DNA of 64,000 bases from Beroe forskalii (GCA_011033025.1 WFMF01000202.1:62001-126000), one strand, 5' to 3'. Counted from the stretch's first letter, positions 23,501-33,829 are shown. Notes: generated by a model not told the origin, from the sequence alone. Made by a program: numbers and translations.

Positions 23501-26500
23501 CCTTCTTAATGCTGAGTTGATATGATACGAGATAAGCTCTTAAGAACTGCCGTAAGTTCCGTCATAGGACAGCCACTGGTTCTGTTACACTGTTACAGAA
23601 CTGCAGCGGGTTCTGTAACAGAAATATTGAAAGGTCTGTCATAGATCTGCCACTATCGGGGCCAGACTAACAATGACCAGATTCAGCATTTTGGTCAGAA
23701 ATCAGTGAATCTATGCTAATTCCTAATGAACTCCCTCCTCTCACCCAAGCAACGTGCCTCATACCTGAACTCCACACCATTGCAAGTGTACAAGTACACA
23801 CCAGCACTTTCACTCTGCAACATTTTGAGGAAGAAATCGTCCACACTGACAATGTACTGACTGGTCGTGTTAAAATCCGGCTGTACACCGCTAACCACTG
23901 AAATTGCTAGAAGTAAACGGATTAATAACAATATTAATTAGAAATTGCGACATAGAAACAGTAACATATAGGTTTAAAAAGTTTTGATTGTAAGGAAGCA
24001 TGATTTCGAATACACAAAACGAAAATGAAAAGTTTTTTATACAATCCGGTATCATCGAAAAGGAGCATTTACCTCACAACTTACGAAACAGTTCTCGTAT
24101 CGCACAGTACCTTTTGTGACGACCGTTTCAAAGTGGTAGAAGTTAAGGACGACGAAGAGTTTCTCGTCTGGGCTGAGAAGCTTCTCGTGGGCAATGTACA
24201 ACTTCCCAATGTGAATCTCAACAACGTTCTGAGGAAAAGATTTTCAATATTTGGTGGAAGTTAGAGCATGATTGAAGTTATACTACAAACCAAGGCATGT
24301 CCGGATTCTGGGGGTGATGTAGGGCGAAACGTTTCGCATCATACTAACCCCTTTTTCAAAATGTTGGATGTGTTTTATGATTGAAAATACAAAATATATC
24401 CAGACAATAGGAATCTCTTCCTAAAGATAGGAGATAAGAGATAGGAGATAAGAGATAAGAGATAAGAGATTAGAGATAAGAGATGAGAGATAAGAGATAA
24501 GAGATAAGAGATAAGAGATAAGAGATAAGATATATCTCTTTCCCAAATCCTAACCTGTCCTCTCTCCAAACTGATGTTATAATCAGCCGGAGTATCGCTA
24601 TCACTGGTGGGCTCTATCTTGACTTGCTTGGTTCCGTACGCTATGTCTCGTAGTTGCAGCTCCAACTTGTTGATCTTGTGGTTCCTGATGTCCAGCAGCT
24701 TAGCAGTCTCGTCTTCTCTCCGCGCAAACTCACGCCGGGCACTTTCATACTTGGCATTCAGCGATGTAACCTGACAGTTCAGAATTGTAGAAATAACAGT
24801 TATAATATATCATGGTCATTAATCTCTCTCCAGGGCTCAATTTAAACAAAAGAAAATAATTAAAATGCACACACCATAATTTAAGACTGTTTGTTGTAAT
24901 TTTGTAATAAATGTCTGTATGATCATATTCCATTGGTATTACAGACGCATAATAGGTACTAGTCAAACTGCAAAGCTTGTATTTCACCCATCGACAAACA
25001 ATGTCCCTTCTCTTGGTTGAAATACAAGATTATTCCTTCGCCCGGTGCCTGATTCAATCCCCCTCTTCCCTCTCACCTCGTCTTGATAATCCTGCTTCAA
25101 CTTGTACTGGATATCGAGCAGCATGTTCACCTGTACGGTACATAATAAGGCTGACAGATATTGGCTTAACGGTTACCAATGGTTCTCAGTATTGTCATGA
25201 CACATTCAACACATTTAAAGTTACAAAATGGTTATATAACACAAAAGTTTCGATGACGATATTATGAATATTCAACCCCATTATATTCCAACCTTGTCCA
25301 GTTCCATGACCAGAGCAGCGTGTTCCGTTTGTAAGTCTCTCAACTCTCTGCTGACATCCCCCACTTCCTCATTCATTACACCGACCCCTCCTAGCCCACC
25401 TAACTCATTGTCAACTGTCTCAAATGTTACGGTTTTCTTAAGCACTTCCTGGACAAAGAGGGTGATTTTTAGAGTGATTAATACAATTATTATTTCATTG
25501 TTTTTGAAAATCGGACGAAGTCCAGAGTATCTTTAAATTTGGTTTGTATGTGACTAACGAACCTGTTTTGAATGTTCTTTCACGATGTTCTTCGTCATGG
25601 TTTCTTGAGTTGATATCCTCTCTTCCCGTTCCCTGATTCGTGTTCTTTCTTCTTCCTCTAAAATGAAAAGCATTCACCAAAAGTTATCTAATATCAGATA
25701 TACAGTTTAACCGGCATCCATCCATCACCTATTCATGCCACCTAATTCAAGCTTTGAATTTTTGAATAATGATTTAACCACATGATAAGAGGAGGATAAT
25801 GTTTAATGTCTCACCCAGGAGTTCCCGTGTTTTGTCCAGCTCCATCTCCAGCTCCTTGACAGTGAGCTCCAACTTTGTGACTTTGTGTTCCAGGTCTGTG
25901 GCCCTGTCCCGTTCGGTGAGGTACTTGTCAAAAGCTTCATCGTGGTGTCCTCCGTCCTTCTGAAACACAAAGCAGCGGAGATGAAATCCATGAAGACTTG
26001 ACATGATAGGAAGCTTTACCATCAATACGGAATTCTACAACAATCTGGATAAATGGAATTATCCTTTTCCCTTGGATCGAGAACTTTCTCCCTCAATTCT
26101 ACAATTGGCATCAGGAGCAGCATAACAAGCACCCCTGTCAACTATTGACACATCTCACCTGAGGTGTACTCTGTAACCTCTCCAGTCTGTGTTCCAACTG
26201 CTTCACCCTGTCTCTGAGCTTCCTCTCGTTCTGCTTGTACTGCTTCTCCTTGTCAGTGTTGAACACGTCCTCGATCAAACGACTGTTTTCCTGAAGGAGG
26301 AGAGGGTAATTAAAGTTTCTTATTGATTGATGATGAAAACATATCCATCAGTTGTGATTCTATTCGATAGTGCCAAGTTGGTAAGTTCAGTATTTGACAC
26401 GCTTCTCATCCTTTTTCGCTATCATATTTGAAGCGTAACGAACGCTGCATATTTTCGTTTAAAATCAAACCTGTTTCAATATCTCCCTCTCCCTCTCAAC

Positions 26501-28177
26501 TTCCTCTAACGCTATAGACAGCTCGTGAGCTTGGTTACTCTGTAACATTGACTCGTCAGCCTTGTTCCTGGTAGATCGTAGTTTGGTGTTCAGTCGCTCC
26601 AACTCGCTCTGCAACTGCGAGACTTCCTCCTCGGCCCTCTGCCGTTCCTTCCTACTGGAGGACAACTCGTTCCTCAACTTCAACACCTTAGCCCCCTCAT
26701 CTCCCAACTGTTCTTCGTAGTTCTTCACTTGCCTGGCGAACATTTGATGGGCATTATGAAATATCTTAAGACCACTTTCATTAGCACTTCTAGACTCCAG
26801 TACCTCAGTTCCTTGAATGATTGAACTCTTTTTTAACTGACCGAATGATCATGAGGACTGATCAATAAGGGAACAATAAGACAAGTTAAAAAAGACTATG
26901 CAGTATGATGGCTGTAATAGAATACAACTGTACCGTTGGAGGTTGATAAGGTCTATGTCCTCGGATATCCCTGTTCGCTGTTGCTCTAAGAGTTGCTCTC
27001 GGAGAGCAAGCAACTTGTTCTCGTAACCCAGCTCCGTGTCCTGTTGCTTGTTAACCAACTCCTGCTTCTCGTCCTCCAGAACCTGCCAAGGGAATACAAG
27101 AACTCTGCAAAAGGAATACAAGTAACTCTGCAAGGGTAATCATAGGTCAAATTTTCAATGCCTTAGAATCAAAAGTTAGGGATGCCATAAGGTCAAGTGT
27201 TGGAAGACATTAGAGCATATAAGCTAAGAACCATCATCTGAATTTGTTGCAAAACCCCAGTGCAGTGTTCAACTTGCTTACCTGTTCTCTTCTCATACAG
27301 GAAGGACATTTAATCAACTTACTGCTATCTGGAACTTGAGGCTGTCCACGATCTCATCCAGCTGTTCTATCTCCTGTCTAGCATTGTTCAGCATACTCTG
27401 TCCGTACTGGGGGAACTGAGGTGGTCTCTGGTTGTGATGCTGCTGCTGTCTCTTGGTGGGGGTTAGTTTGGTGGGGGTTTCCTTGATGGGAGTCCTCATC
27501 TTGGGGGCAGCAACTCCGCCTGTGGAGAGTTTAAAGATATTTCAGTCATAGAATGTTCCGTGGTTGATTTTATTGGCTGTTTGTGAATTTTAACCAACAA
27601 CTTCATCATGACAAATAGTTGGAAGAATAACTTGCTAGATAATATTTGCACATTTTCGCTTGCATACCAGGTTTATACGGCATGCCAGTGTCCACTCTGG
27701 GTTCCACGAAGCTGTATGTCTTCTGAGCGCCCTGTTTCGTCTTGTTCTGGTCTGGAGCAGTGTTCTTGACCAGGACGAGCTTCTGCTTCAGAGCTGATAT
27801 CTCCTGCTCCTGCTTTGATATCGTCATCTTCAGGTCTTCCACCACTTCGTTATCATTGGTGTACTTCGTCGGTTTACCCACTGAAATTTTAGTTTTTCAA
27901 ATCAAGAGCTGGAAATATACGACTTAAGAGTAGAAATTTATTGAACGGATACGAGAAAGTTTGTTCATCAGAGTCTTTTGAACAATATATCGTGAAAATT
28001 AAAAATTGATTTACCCTGTAACTTCTTCATATCTGATTTTAGTCGGAGTATCTTTGTAGCAAGTCTCTTCATGTTTTCATCCTGGGTGTGCCTCTGCTTT
28101 TTCAAATCCGTATTTTCAGAAGTCAGGTGATAAACCTTATCCTCGATTTCGCCTCTTGTTAATTTCGAGAGCTCCAT
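10962..28177 (-). CDS. RPGRIP1L: RPGRIP1L-like transition-zone protein, complete, 28 exons
   Basis: Exons (minus strand, 5' to 3'): 28177-28015, 27880-27668, 27519-27323, 27082-26934, 26732-26471, 26290-26159, 25959-25815, 25657-25563, 25448-25293, 25130-25077, 24770-24555, 24228-24111, 23897-23765, 23473-23388, 22721-22578, 22309-22204, 21925-21803, 19827-19710, 19531-19270, 19169-18916, 18756-18622, 18471-18088, 17942-17789, 17408-17268, 15183-15002, 14503-14408, 11606-11427, 11168-10962. Phase is kept at every junction, giving 1,534 residues. Order: coiled coil, two C2 domains, long acidic linker, C-terminal RPGR-interaction-type C2. RPGRIP1L/RPGRIP1 family proteins organise the ciliary transition zone with RPGR and NPHP4; here the role is by homology. 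Vertebrate RPGRIP1L is about 1,300 residues, so this one is long, mainly in the linker. RPGRIP1 and RPGRIP1L may not be distinct in this lineage. Confidence 0.93.
12414..14006 (+). CDS. Secreted papain-family (C1A) cysteine protease with Cys-rich tail, intronless
   Basis: 530 residues in one exon. A signal peptide (MKVLILAATILALTRA) is followed by a ~100-residue propeptide with one possible N-glycosylation site (NIT), then the catalytic domain from about residue 119. Catalytic set: oxyanion Gln131 and Cys137 in QGTCGSCW, His278 in VNHAVNVVGYG, Asn299 in IRNSWGRYWGESGY. This is the full papain/cathepsin L-like set, so it should be active, probably in the secretory or lysosomal route. Residues 346-370 form an acidic Asp/Glu/Ser linker. 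Residues ~375-525 form an added Cys-rich domain that looks like two tandem repeats. The whole gene lies inside the last large intron of RPGRIP1L on the opposite strand. ATTAAA at 14186 may serve as the poly(A) signal. Ordinary C1A enzymes are about 330 residues and end after the catalytic domain. Confidence 0.93.
   Translation: MKVLILAATILALTRAEDVRGLFRQAMEKYAEADGIPKSESPDMTNKRFKSFLKFHAMVEEVNKDDSLPYMEADNFMSVLTEEERMLRLGLNITGHEADNSDDNDDITLLSRSDIPEKRDFSQVISDVKDQGTCGSCWTFGATGALEGEIYFTTGNKKVSLAEREYMECVNTRDACRGGWPTDCYTYSRNTGRIAPTSAYPYDTTDRRSCYADSSTPNALKDNIVQVTGSLYTGTGDVKLLAAAASHIVSVAIYANSHFMGYDKGTYIDSRCQSTVNHAVNVVGYGVHRTGRLYWKIRNSWGRYWGESGYMFMDREKENMCQISKYPHIPKVMCRKFGACTAPNPDDGDSSGDEEDEEEDQDDNSSDDFTYDDVCWTRKYFSTCMKKLKKAKNKCENPDQCILAKIAKKCHLGTNEGTSGNNYVEVPSKCSNVSSALEDTGCKEKSFLSGCLDTRDEALEACENEVEASKCLIVKQNNCFYATTTRTSGAKWIERPVKCEEECNSAAGLVLCSDCNCCKHKHMCSDTNRM
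14621..14987. mobile_element. Small hAT-like MITE beside an RPGRIP1L splice donor
   Basis: The ends are CAGGATGTTAAATACGT on the left and ACGTATTTAACAACCTTG on the right, an imperfect inverted repeat. An exact 9-bp direct repeat, CCTACAATC, flanks it (14612-14620 and 14988-14996). The interior is rich in AAATACG(C/T)G motifs on both strands and has no coding capacity. It lies in the intron between exons 26 and 25. The right duplication ends only five bases from the donor of exon 25. Confidence 0.8.
15246..15284. repeat. Short perfect hairpin in an RPGRIP1L intron
   Basis: ATACTGCAATTTGTTT and AAACAAATTGCAGTAT are exact complements separated by a loop of about seven bases. No known function is apparent. 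Confidence 0.8.
15602..15679. mobile_element. 78-bp miniature TIR element
   Basis: Ends TTGCCCTAACCAGG and CCTGGTTAGGGGA are inverted. The element is bracketed by the direct repeat AATTATAAGT (15592-15601 and 15680-15689). The middle is G+C-rich (GCGCACGGAGTGCGCGGCGC) and self-complementary. At 78 bp it is too small to encode anything. Confidence 0.75.
15901..16497 (-). CDS. Intronless 198-residue orphan protein nested in an RPGRIP1L intron
   Basis: An open frame starts with ATG at 16497 (MALVKSVDSLIVENMVST) and ends at the stop at 15901. It is on the same strand as RPGRIP1L, inside the intron between exons 24 and 25. The composition is that of a globular protein, mixing charged and hydrophobic residues (LTFDQFEEKFLSQVMQEINL; DKVEEILDGKYAKVN; FYKLDFKLSPRRIETKT). 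There is no signal peptide or membrane segment. I do not recognise the family. Its length and balanced composition in A+T-rich surroundings make a chance frame unlikely, but no poly(A) signal is evident near the stop. It could be an unrecognised retained exon, since the ATG and stop are both within the intron. Confidence 0.6.
   Translation of the reverse strand: MALVKSVDSLIVENMVSTTQQTKDLTQAEEVVRGLTFDQFEEKFLSQVMQEINLSDFDGVVKRLANRHSLPDDKVEEILDGKYAKVNSMISREFVFKIGQSSFMSYCKVATLKTSATTIDLAIMFYKLDFKLSPRRIETKTTHRFLGIKTGTSTSVHYEPRNLSEKDQDVFTKFFRLKALRGFLEENPRARNQITQGI
20102..21571. mobile_element. Mariner-like TIR element (1.47 kb) in an RPGRIP1L intron
   Basis: Perfect 25-bp terminal inverted repeats, starting CACTCAG, then eight T, then ATAAGAAACT. 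Both ends abut a TA dinucleotide (20100-20101 and 21572-21573), the target duplication of Tc1/mariner elements. Several direct copies of TAAGAAACTTAGCCTAGGAT lie near both ends. No transposase is present. The interior holds a LINE reverse-transcriptase fragment in the minus orientation. Confidence 0.85.
20352..20978 (-). pseudogene. LINE (CR1/jockey-like) reverse transcriptase, C-terminal fragment
   Basis: About 200 open codons match the C-terminal 'thumb' part of non-LTR reverse transcriptases: LYKSLVRSTLEYCCPLWNP, then IEGVQRTFTRRISGL and AVQGPKLWNKVPSHVKAAET. The catalytic palm (FADD box) and endonuclease are absent, so it cannot be functional. The frame has no internal stop. Just downstream on the minus strand lies a short tandem repeat (TACCAAGT units), as often seen at LINE 3' ends. 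It is nested in the TIR element at 20102-21571. The ATG at 20978 is coincidental. Confidence 0.85.
22578..24228 (-). other. RPGRIP1L: RPGRIP1L first C2 domain (residues ~595-754)
   Basis: Exons 12-15. It starts NVVEIHIGKLYIAHEKLL and contains FNTTSQYIVSVDDFFLK, which matches the family signature (F-TSQYLVHVDDFF). It ends in a YYCRLKFPMTHSLTLFKE motif like the family's end-of-domain helix. The donor of exon 12 is the internal ACAAAAG|GTACTG; it restores phase and homology, unlike the GTAAGT 26 bp further on. Confidence 0.9.
24427..24533. repeat. GAGATAA microsatellite
   Basis: A run of about 14 imperfect AGAGATAAG units sits in the RPGRIP1L intron just after exon 11, about 20 bp from its donor. 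Confidence 0.95.
24555..28177 (-). other. RPGRIP1L: RPGRIP1L N-terminal coiled-coil region (residues 1-594)
   Basis: Exons 1-11. The protein begins MELSKLTRGEIEDKVYHL and soon reads KRLATKILRLKSDMKK, which closely matches the family N-terminus (..KRMATKLIRL..). A Pro/Gln/His patch (residues ~150-165) interrupts long heptads rich in Glu, Leu and Lys. The segment ends with LELQLRDIAYGTKQVK, a family hallmark just before the first C2 domain. Confidence 0.9.
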
Positions 28178-28830
28178 CGTAATTCAGTAAAATGTCAGAA
28201 AGATAGTCGCAAGATAGTTAACAACTATTCTTCTCTTCCCAACTATGATTGTTAATTAACTTACTATACGATAACACTCGATCGATCTGATTTCCTTGTA
28301 AAATCATGAGCTAAACATCTGCTATTGTGAAGGTTATTAAGTTATTAATGTCATCGGATAAGATTTATCATTCATTCATGATAGAAAATTTATGAATTCA
28401 CTATTAATTTTACAATTATTTATTTAATAAACGAAGGCAGGAATGTTGCTCCCTGTAACGATTACTGATTGAATCAAATTAATTCGATAGCACTAGAACA
28501 CTCAATAAAGGAAAAATCCTAGGCAAACTAAAATAACTGAACTATTTACAATAAATTAAAAAAACATTTCATTAATATCTGAAATTATGTCCAGTCATGC
28601 ATTTCATTAAATTATTAAAAACAGGAAACTGAAGAATTTGTGGTTATGAGCAATTTTGCAATTAAATCATTAATTCATGCATTACTTAATAATGTCATAT
28701 AAAAACTACAAATATTCATTCAAATATTAATAAATGCAGGTAAAGTTAATTGAAGTATTGAAAATACCATAGTATTGGTATCATATCAGGCAATACATTG
28801 AAGGTATCTGAGCAGGCTATGAAATGCATT

Positions 28831-30259
28831 TTAAACATGCCAGATGCAACCACAACACTGTACAACAGTCCAACAAGGTCCCTCCCTAGTTGCAGCATTG
28901 TAAAGTGAACCTCTGCAAATCCAGTTGCAAATCCAGAAAGGGACCAGAAGTAGGTAGAAGACAGCACAGATAGTTCCTGGCAAACAAATTAGATGTTAGT
29001 AGGTACTATTACATTTAGACTAAATTATTTTTTCAAGAAATTGGCATTTTTTTTGTAATGTGCCAAAAATAATAACAAGCCATGTAGAGAAGTAAAAAGT
29101 CAATAATTCAATAACCTATAACTGCAAGAATGTACAAGTACAAGTAGATCCGTGGCACAGTTACTGAGCAGTACTTGTCTTCAGGCAGCAGCTTACTATC
29201 AATTACCAACTGGAAGATCAATGCCACAGCTGATGCGGAAAAGAAAGTTGTCATAGCTTTAAGGGTACTTGAATTCAAAAATCAAAAACATGATACGTTG
29301 AGCAGAGCAGCAGGCAAGGATATGAAAACATGAAAGTAATCATCAATGTTCATTATAAACATTTAAGCAGTTATTCATTTAATTCAATTAATCAGAACTC
29401 AGAAACAAGACTGCAATAACTTACCTCCAAATAGATGAAAGAGCATTTTAACAATGAAAGGAATTGGTTCCATGATAACAAATGTTATTGTGAAACAGAC
29501 CATGCAAAAAGTAAAAACCACTGTTGCAATGACAAGATCTAAGAGATTTCTATCACAATGCCTCCAGTTCCTTCGATCTGTAAATAATCACCTATAAATT
29601 AAATTTCACTGATGAGAAGAATTAATCATCTGTTCCAAACTTTCAAGCCAGCTCTAATTGAGCAATTGGCATCATGATTTACATTGATAGAAAAATATCT
29701 AATTTGCACTTAACTTTCCCATATGAAGCATGAAAATTAAATGCAAATTTAAAATATTTAATGTACATACCTTGTGCAAGAACAATAGGAGGAATCAGCA
29801 TGATTAAAGCAGTACCAATCAGCAATAACCTTATCCACTTTCTTTTGTAAAATGGGAAGAATCGGACCAATATGTAACAAAAGTGGGGGTACATATACAA
29901 CCACATTCCTGACTCAGATAGTTTATTTAAAATTATGCTTAAACATGAATCAAGCATAGAGTTTGCTTGAATTTCCCACCAGGCTGCTATTATTATTATC
30001 ATTATTAGAGAAAATTATTAGAGAAAAGCTGTGCTTCTACATCTAGCTAACAACTGAATTTTGATGCCTCAACTTATTGATGTAAGTAATTGTACCTAAT
30101 ATTTTGCTATCTACAATGAAAATAACACACATACCTACTGATAACTTAAATAATCATTGATAAAAATCGAAGCAATACTGTTATATTCAATATCATATAC
30201 CTATCTTCAAAGTTATAGGTAAGTCTGTCTGATTGAATGACCCCAAAATGGCCAGTCAT
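28831..30259 (-). CDS. Four-transmembrane protein, possibly MARVEL-type, five exons
   Basis: Exons 30259-30201, 29937-29771, 29577-29425, 29256-29116 and 28976-28831 join in phase to 221 residues, starting MTGHFGVIQSDRLTYNFED and ending GCIWHV. The acceptor of exon 2 (GTTTAAG) is the weakest junction; it was chosen because it keeps phase. Four hydrophobic helices can be seen: WIRLLLIGTALIMLIPPIVL, LVIATVVFTFCMVCFTITFV, FFSASAVALIFQLVI and LYLYILAVIGTICAVFYLLL, with a Cys-rich cytoplasmic-looking tail. The HLFGAMTTFFSASAVAL segment resembles the third helix of MAL-type MARVEL proteins, which act in vesicle traffic and junctions. That link is an inference from pattern only. The gene lies 650 bp upstream of RPGRIP1L on the same strand. 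Confidence 0.65.
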
Positions 30260-30496
30260 GATGGGAGCACTAAAAAATGATGAATAAAACATAAAAACAA
30301 TGTAATGCTTTATCTTTTATAATAGTCTTCATTGGTCTTCAATGCAAAATATAGGTATGGTTAGGGCTAGGTAGGTAGTGTTTTGAACTCACTTCATTTC
30401 TTATAGTTAAGTTCTAGGCTTAACTGTCCTGTATAGATAATAGATATAAGCAAGATAAGGCTGTATGTACGTATGAACACAACTGTATTTAAAAAT

Positions 30497-31375
30497 TCAT
30501 GTGTATGAATGATCAGTTGGTATTTCAGAGAGGAACTGACTTGTTTGACTTAATTCTGAGGTCATAGTACTCACAGTATTCTCTTCAACAGCAGTTTTGA
30601 CCTCTCTGAGCTGCCCAATTGCATGTTGAATCAAATTCATAATGCGATTGGTTTCAGGAGTTATACCAGCCCTTTTATCAGATTTTTGAGAATTAATTTT
30701 TGATGGTGTACCAGCATTTGAGCCAGAGCTTGAGCAGTCAGTTGCCTTTTTGCAAGTAACTGATGATTTATTCAACTCCTTTTCTTTTGCTAAGCAAGAC
30801 TGACAAATTTCCTCATTGATAACTTCTTCAAGCCATTGAGGTGCTCTAGCACTTCGGTTGCATATATCACATGTATCATTGTCTTTCATCATTGCCATAT
30901 TAGGGTGACTATCAAAGGAGGCACAGTGACTCAAGTTATCTAAAATTCCAGTTTCTGGATCAGCTAAGATAAGTTCAAGAGTTCCATTGCTTTCATCAGA
31001 AGAATGATTGGAAACATGATCTTTAGGATCTCTATTATAATGCTTTCGGCTATGGTAGTCAGAACTTTTTCTAGTGTGATTATCTGTATGCAGCGGGAAT
31101 CTTTTTGCAATCTTATCATCTATTTCATCTAACCATTTCTTCACTGAAGAATCTTTAGTTTCAATTCTTTCAGGGTCTGGGATTTTCTTACAAAAAGGCT
31201 TCATTAGTCCTCCTTTTGAACTTGGCATTGTTAAAACATCTTGAAGCCAACTTTTATTCAATGAAATTGTATTGTTGGAAACTGATCTATTCATTCGTAC
31301 ATGAGATCCTCCAGCTGTTTTTTGAGCTTTGAAGTCCAAAATATAAGCATTGAGTTCTGCAGAGGGGCTGTGCAT
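30497..31375 (-). CDS. Intronless CxxC/CxxC orphan protein with repeated WLxxV/I motifs
   Basis: An open frame of 292 residues from an ATG at 31375 (MHSPSAELNAYILDFKAQ) to the stop at 30497. It has a low-complexity Ser/Lys/Asp/His background and looks disordered. Two CxxC pairs (Cys169/172 and Cys191/194, in DTCDICNRS and EEICQSCLAKE) could form one zinc-binding treble. Three short motifs have the same pattern: SWLQDVL (W43), KWLDEID (W81) and QWLEEVI (W181). I do not recognise the family. The frame stays open a few codons above the ATG (DLNNI), so the start could be in an upstream exon. Its stop lies 237 bp before the start of the next gene on the same strand. Confidence 0.7.
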   Translation of the reverse strand: MHSPSAELNAYILDFKAQKTAGGSHVRMNRSVSNNTISLNKSWLQDVLTMPSSKGGLMKPFCKKIPDPERIETKDSSVKKWLDEIDDKIAKRFPLHTDNHTRKSSDYHSRKHYNRDPKDHVSNHSSDESNGTLELILADPETGILDNLSHCASFDSHPNMAMMKDNDTCDICNRSARAPQWLEEVINEEICQSCLAKEKELNKSSVTCKKATDCSSSGSNAGTPSKINSQKSDKRAGITPETNRIMNLIQHAIGQLREVKTAVEENTVSTMTSELSQTSQFLSEIPTDHSYT

Positions 31376-31860
31376 GATGTTATTCAAGTCCCTTTCCTTT
31401 ATACCTATATGTTTACTTATTTAGCAGGATTAAAATTTAAAGATCAGAAAATTGTTTCAAAAATTAGAATTGAACAAGAATTCAAAGTCTTATCTATAAA
31501 GGTGTATGAATATTTTACAAAGCACGTCAAAGTACTGCATACATACCAATTTTATACTTCATACTTCAAGGATCAAAACAGGAGGGGGAAGAGACTAGAC
31601 TGTGAATCATCAGCAGTTACCCTACAGATGTAAGGTTCTCCCTTGTCAAATGCGAAGTGAATGTCTACATCAGCAGGTGGCAAGAGAGAATGGAGAGGTT
31701 TGGGCCCACATTACCTCTCATGACATACAACTGCAAAGCTGGGACACCCAGAAATCCAGAATTCCAAGCATCACAGTTTAGAGAGGAAGGAAATATAATT
31801 CGAAAGAAGTAAAAGATTGGTAAAAGTGTGATGACACCAGTCCCAAGAGTTTTGAATTTT

Positions 31861-32290
31861 GTCCAATGGATCCATTGGATCCATCATGTCCAATGGAATG
31901 TCCAAAATACATCCATTGGACATCCAATGGACATCTATTGAACATGATGTCCATTGGTAAAATTGTCCAATGGTGTTCAATGGATCCAATGGATCCATTG
32001 GAATATTGAATCCATTTTCATGTTCAATGGACATGTTCAATGGATCCTTTGGATATTATATTATTATTATTTATTACTTCTACTACATAACATTGTGTCA
32101 CTCACTGCTGAAAGGATATAAACTAATAAGCTAATAACTTAATATGTTGTTCTATGGATGTTCTATAGATCCATCTGAGTGGATCCAATGGACACAATCA
32201 CTAAACATGGTTTGGTAGATAGACATCAGTCTGGTATTTTGTTCAATGTGTCCATTGGATCCAATGGATCCAATGGATCCATAATTGGAT
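31861..32290. repeat. ATCCATTGGAT palindromic repeat cluster
   Basis: Two clusters (31861-32055 and 32170-32300) contain about 25 copies of TCCATTGGA or its complement TCCAATGGA, often joined by GGATCC. Each unit is nearly self-complementary, so the array can fold on itself in many ways. It is not coding. Confidence 0.9.
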
Positions 32291-32689
32291 ATTTCCATTG
32301 GCCGATCCATAAAGAAGTGACACAAGTTTTTTCAAGAGTGATTCAAATATCTTCAACTTTCCACCTCTTACTGGATCTTCCAGCCTCTTATAACATTGAA
32401 ATTTGAAATAGAGAAGTAAATAATTTAAAAGGATTGTTCATTTCAAATTAAGTATGCATGAATGTGGTCACAAGGCTTTCCTGAGCCTTCCTACAAGGGC
32501 CCGCATGGCATAGGTATGTGTACGCGCCGTGCAAGCCAAACAGGGATATACGTTCGATTCCTAAGCCCGCATAGGTGTGTGTACGCGCGCGGCCGCGGCA
32601 CTTCCCTACGGGAACAGGGATATACGACATACGTGTACTGTTTAGCAAGGGTATACGTGTTTAGCAACACTCTACTCCTCCAGTCCTCC

Positions 32690-32800
32690 TTTTTACGTTG
32701 TAGGACCTATTTTGCGTGCGCAAGCGCGCGTATTTTCGGAAAAAAGGCGCGCGCGCAAACAAACAGGGCACAAACCATGTGGCAAACTCCTCATCATCTC
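32690..32800. repeat. Dispersed G+C-rich repeat, copy 1
   Basis: Starts GTTGTAGGACCTATTTTGCG, then GCGCAAG and an AAAAGGCGCGCGC block. The same order of blocks recurs at 36224-36345. Confidence 0.8.
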
Positions 32801-32865
32801 GAAACTTTGACGTTTGCTGTTAAAAACATTCGCGCGCAGCACTTTCGGTCCGAAACTGACGTTGC

Positions 32866-33829
32866 AGTTGTGCACTAACATTGAAGAGGTTTACTTGACT
32901 GCAAACAATATCCTTTCTAATGTGTCAAATTATATGGAATCTAACCTTCTACATATTAATACTAAAAAGTGCTGCTATATGCTCTTCATGCCCAGCAAAA
33001 AAGGGAACGGTCTTGCTATTCCTGAGGAACTTAATCTCTCAATTAATGGTAGAATTATCAATAAGGTAGACGAAGCTAAATTCTTAGGTGTTCTGCTAGA
33101 TAAAAATTTATCATGGAAGCCCCACATCGCAAAAGCTAAACAAGACACTAAAAAAGCGCATGTGGGAGACTATATCGTATTGCTAACAGCCTGCCATCGA
33201 ATTTGCATAAACAGATCTATCACCCTCTCTTTGAATCACATTTAAGCTATGGCATCTCAGTCTGGGGTGGGGTTGCCTTAAGTAACCTTGAACCCATATT
33301 TCGCACACAAAAGAAATCATGTCTAAGAATTATGTTTGGTGATACTGAAACTTATCTAGAAAAGTTTCGTACCTGTGTTCGTGCTCGCCCCATTGACAAA
33401 CAAAAGCTTGACAGGGAATTCTACATCAGAGAACCGTCTAAACCTCTTTTCATACTTCACAATCTACTTACTGTACAGAACTTATATCGACTAAGATGTA
33501 TAATGGAACTGGTGAAGATAGTTAAATCTAGAGAACCCAGACCTCTTTACCTGACATTGAATGTATCACAACGTAATAATAACAGGTTTGTAACTACAGA
33601 ACCATCTATCTATTTTTCATACAAAGCACCATGGCTTTGGAACAGTTTCAGAAAAATTCCTGTCATCGACAATTTTGGCCTAGATAGTGACGAAAATTTG
33701 ATAAAAGCTCTACTGAAGAGATCTCTTCTTGACGCCCAAAAAGTTGATACAGAAAACTGGTGTAACAATAATTTCGTCGAATTCTCTAAAGTCCAAATGG
33801 AAATTAAAACTCCTTCCAATTCAATTTGA
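32866..33829 (+). pseudogene. LINE reverse transcriptase C-terminal fragment, frameshifted
   Basis: Two overlapping frames (32866-33160 and 33203-33829) together give the thumb and C-terminal part of a non-LTR reverse transcriptase. Visible motifs are NYMESNLLHINTKKCCYML, EAKFLGVLLDKNLSWKPHI, then YHPLFESHLSYGISVWGG and PWLWNSFRKIPVIDNF. The catalytic domain is missing and a frameshift lies around 33160-33205. It is a dead 5'-truncated copy, of a different family from the one at 20.4 kb. Confidence 0.85.

Noticed and set aside
29679..30002. Single-exon reading of the membrane protein from an ATG near 30002
   Set aside because: The reading ends soon after the donor at 29770, whereas splicing to four further exons keeps phase and adds three helices.
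32462..32878. 138-codon frame through G+C-rich repeat
   Set aside because: It crosses a dispersed repeat with many GCGCGC runs and has the composition of translated repeat.
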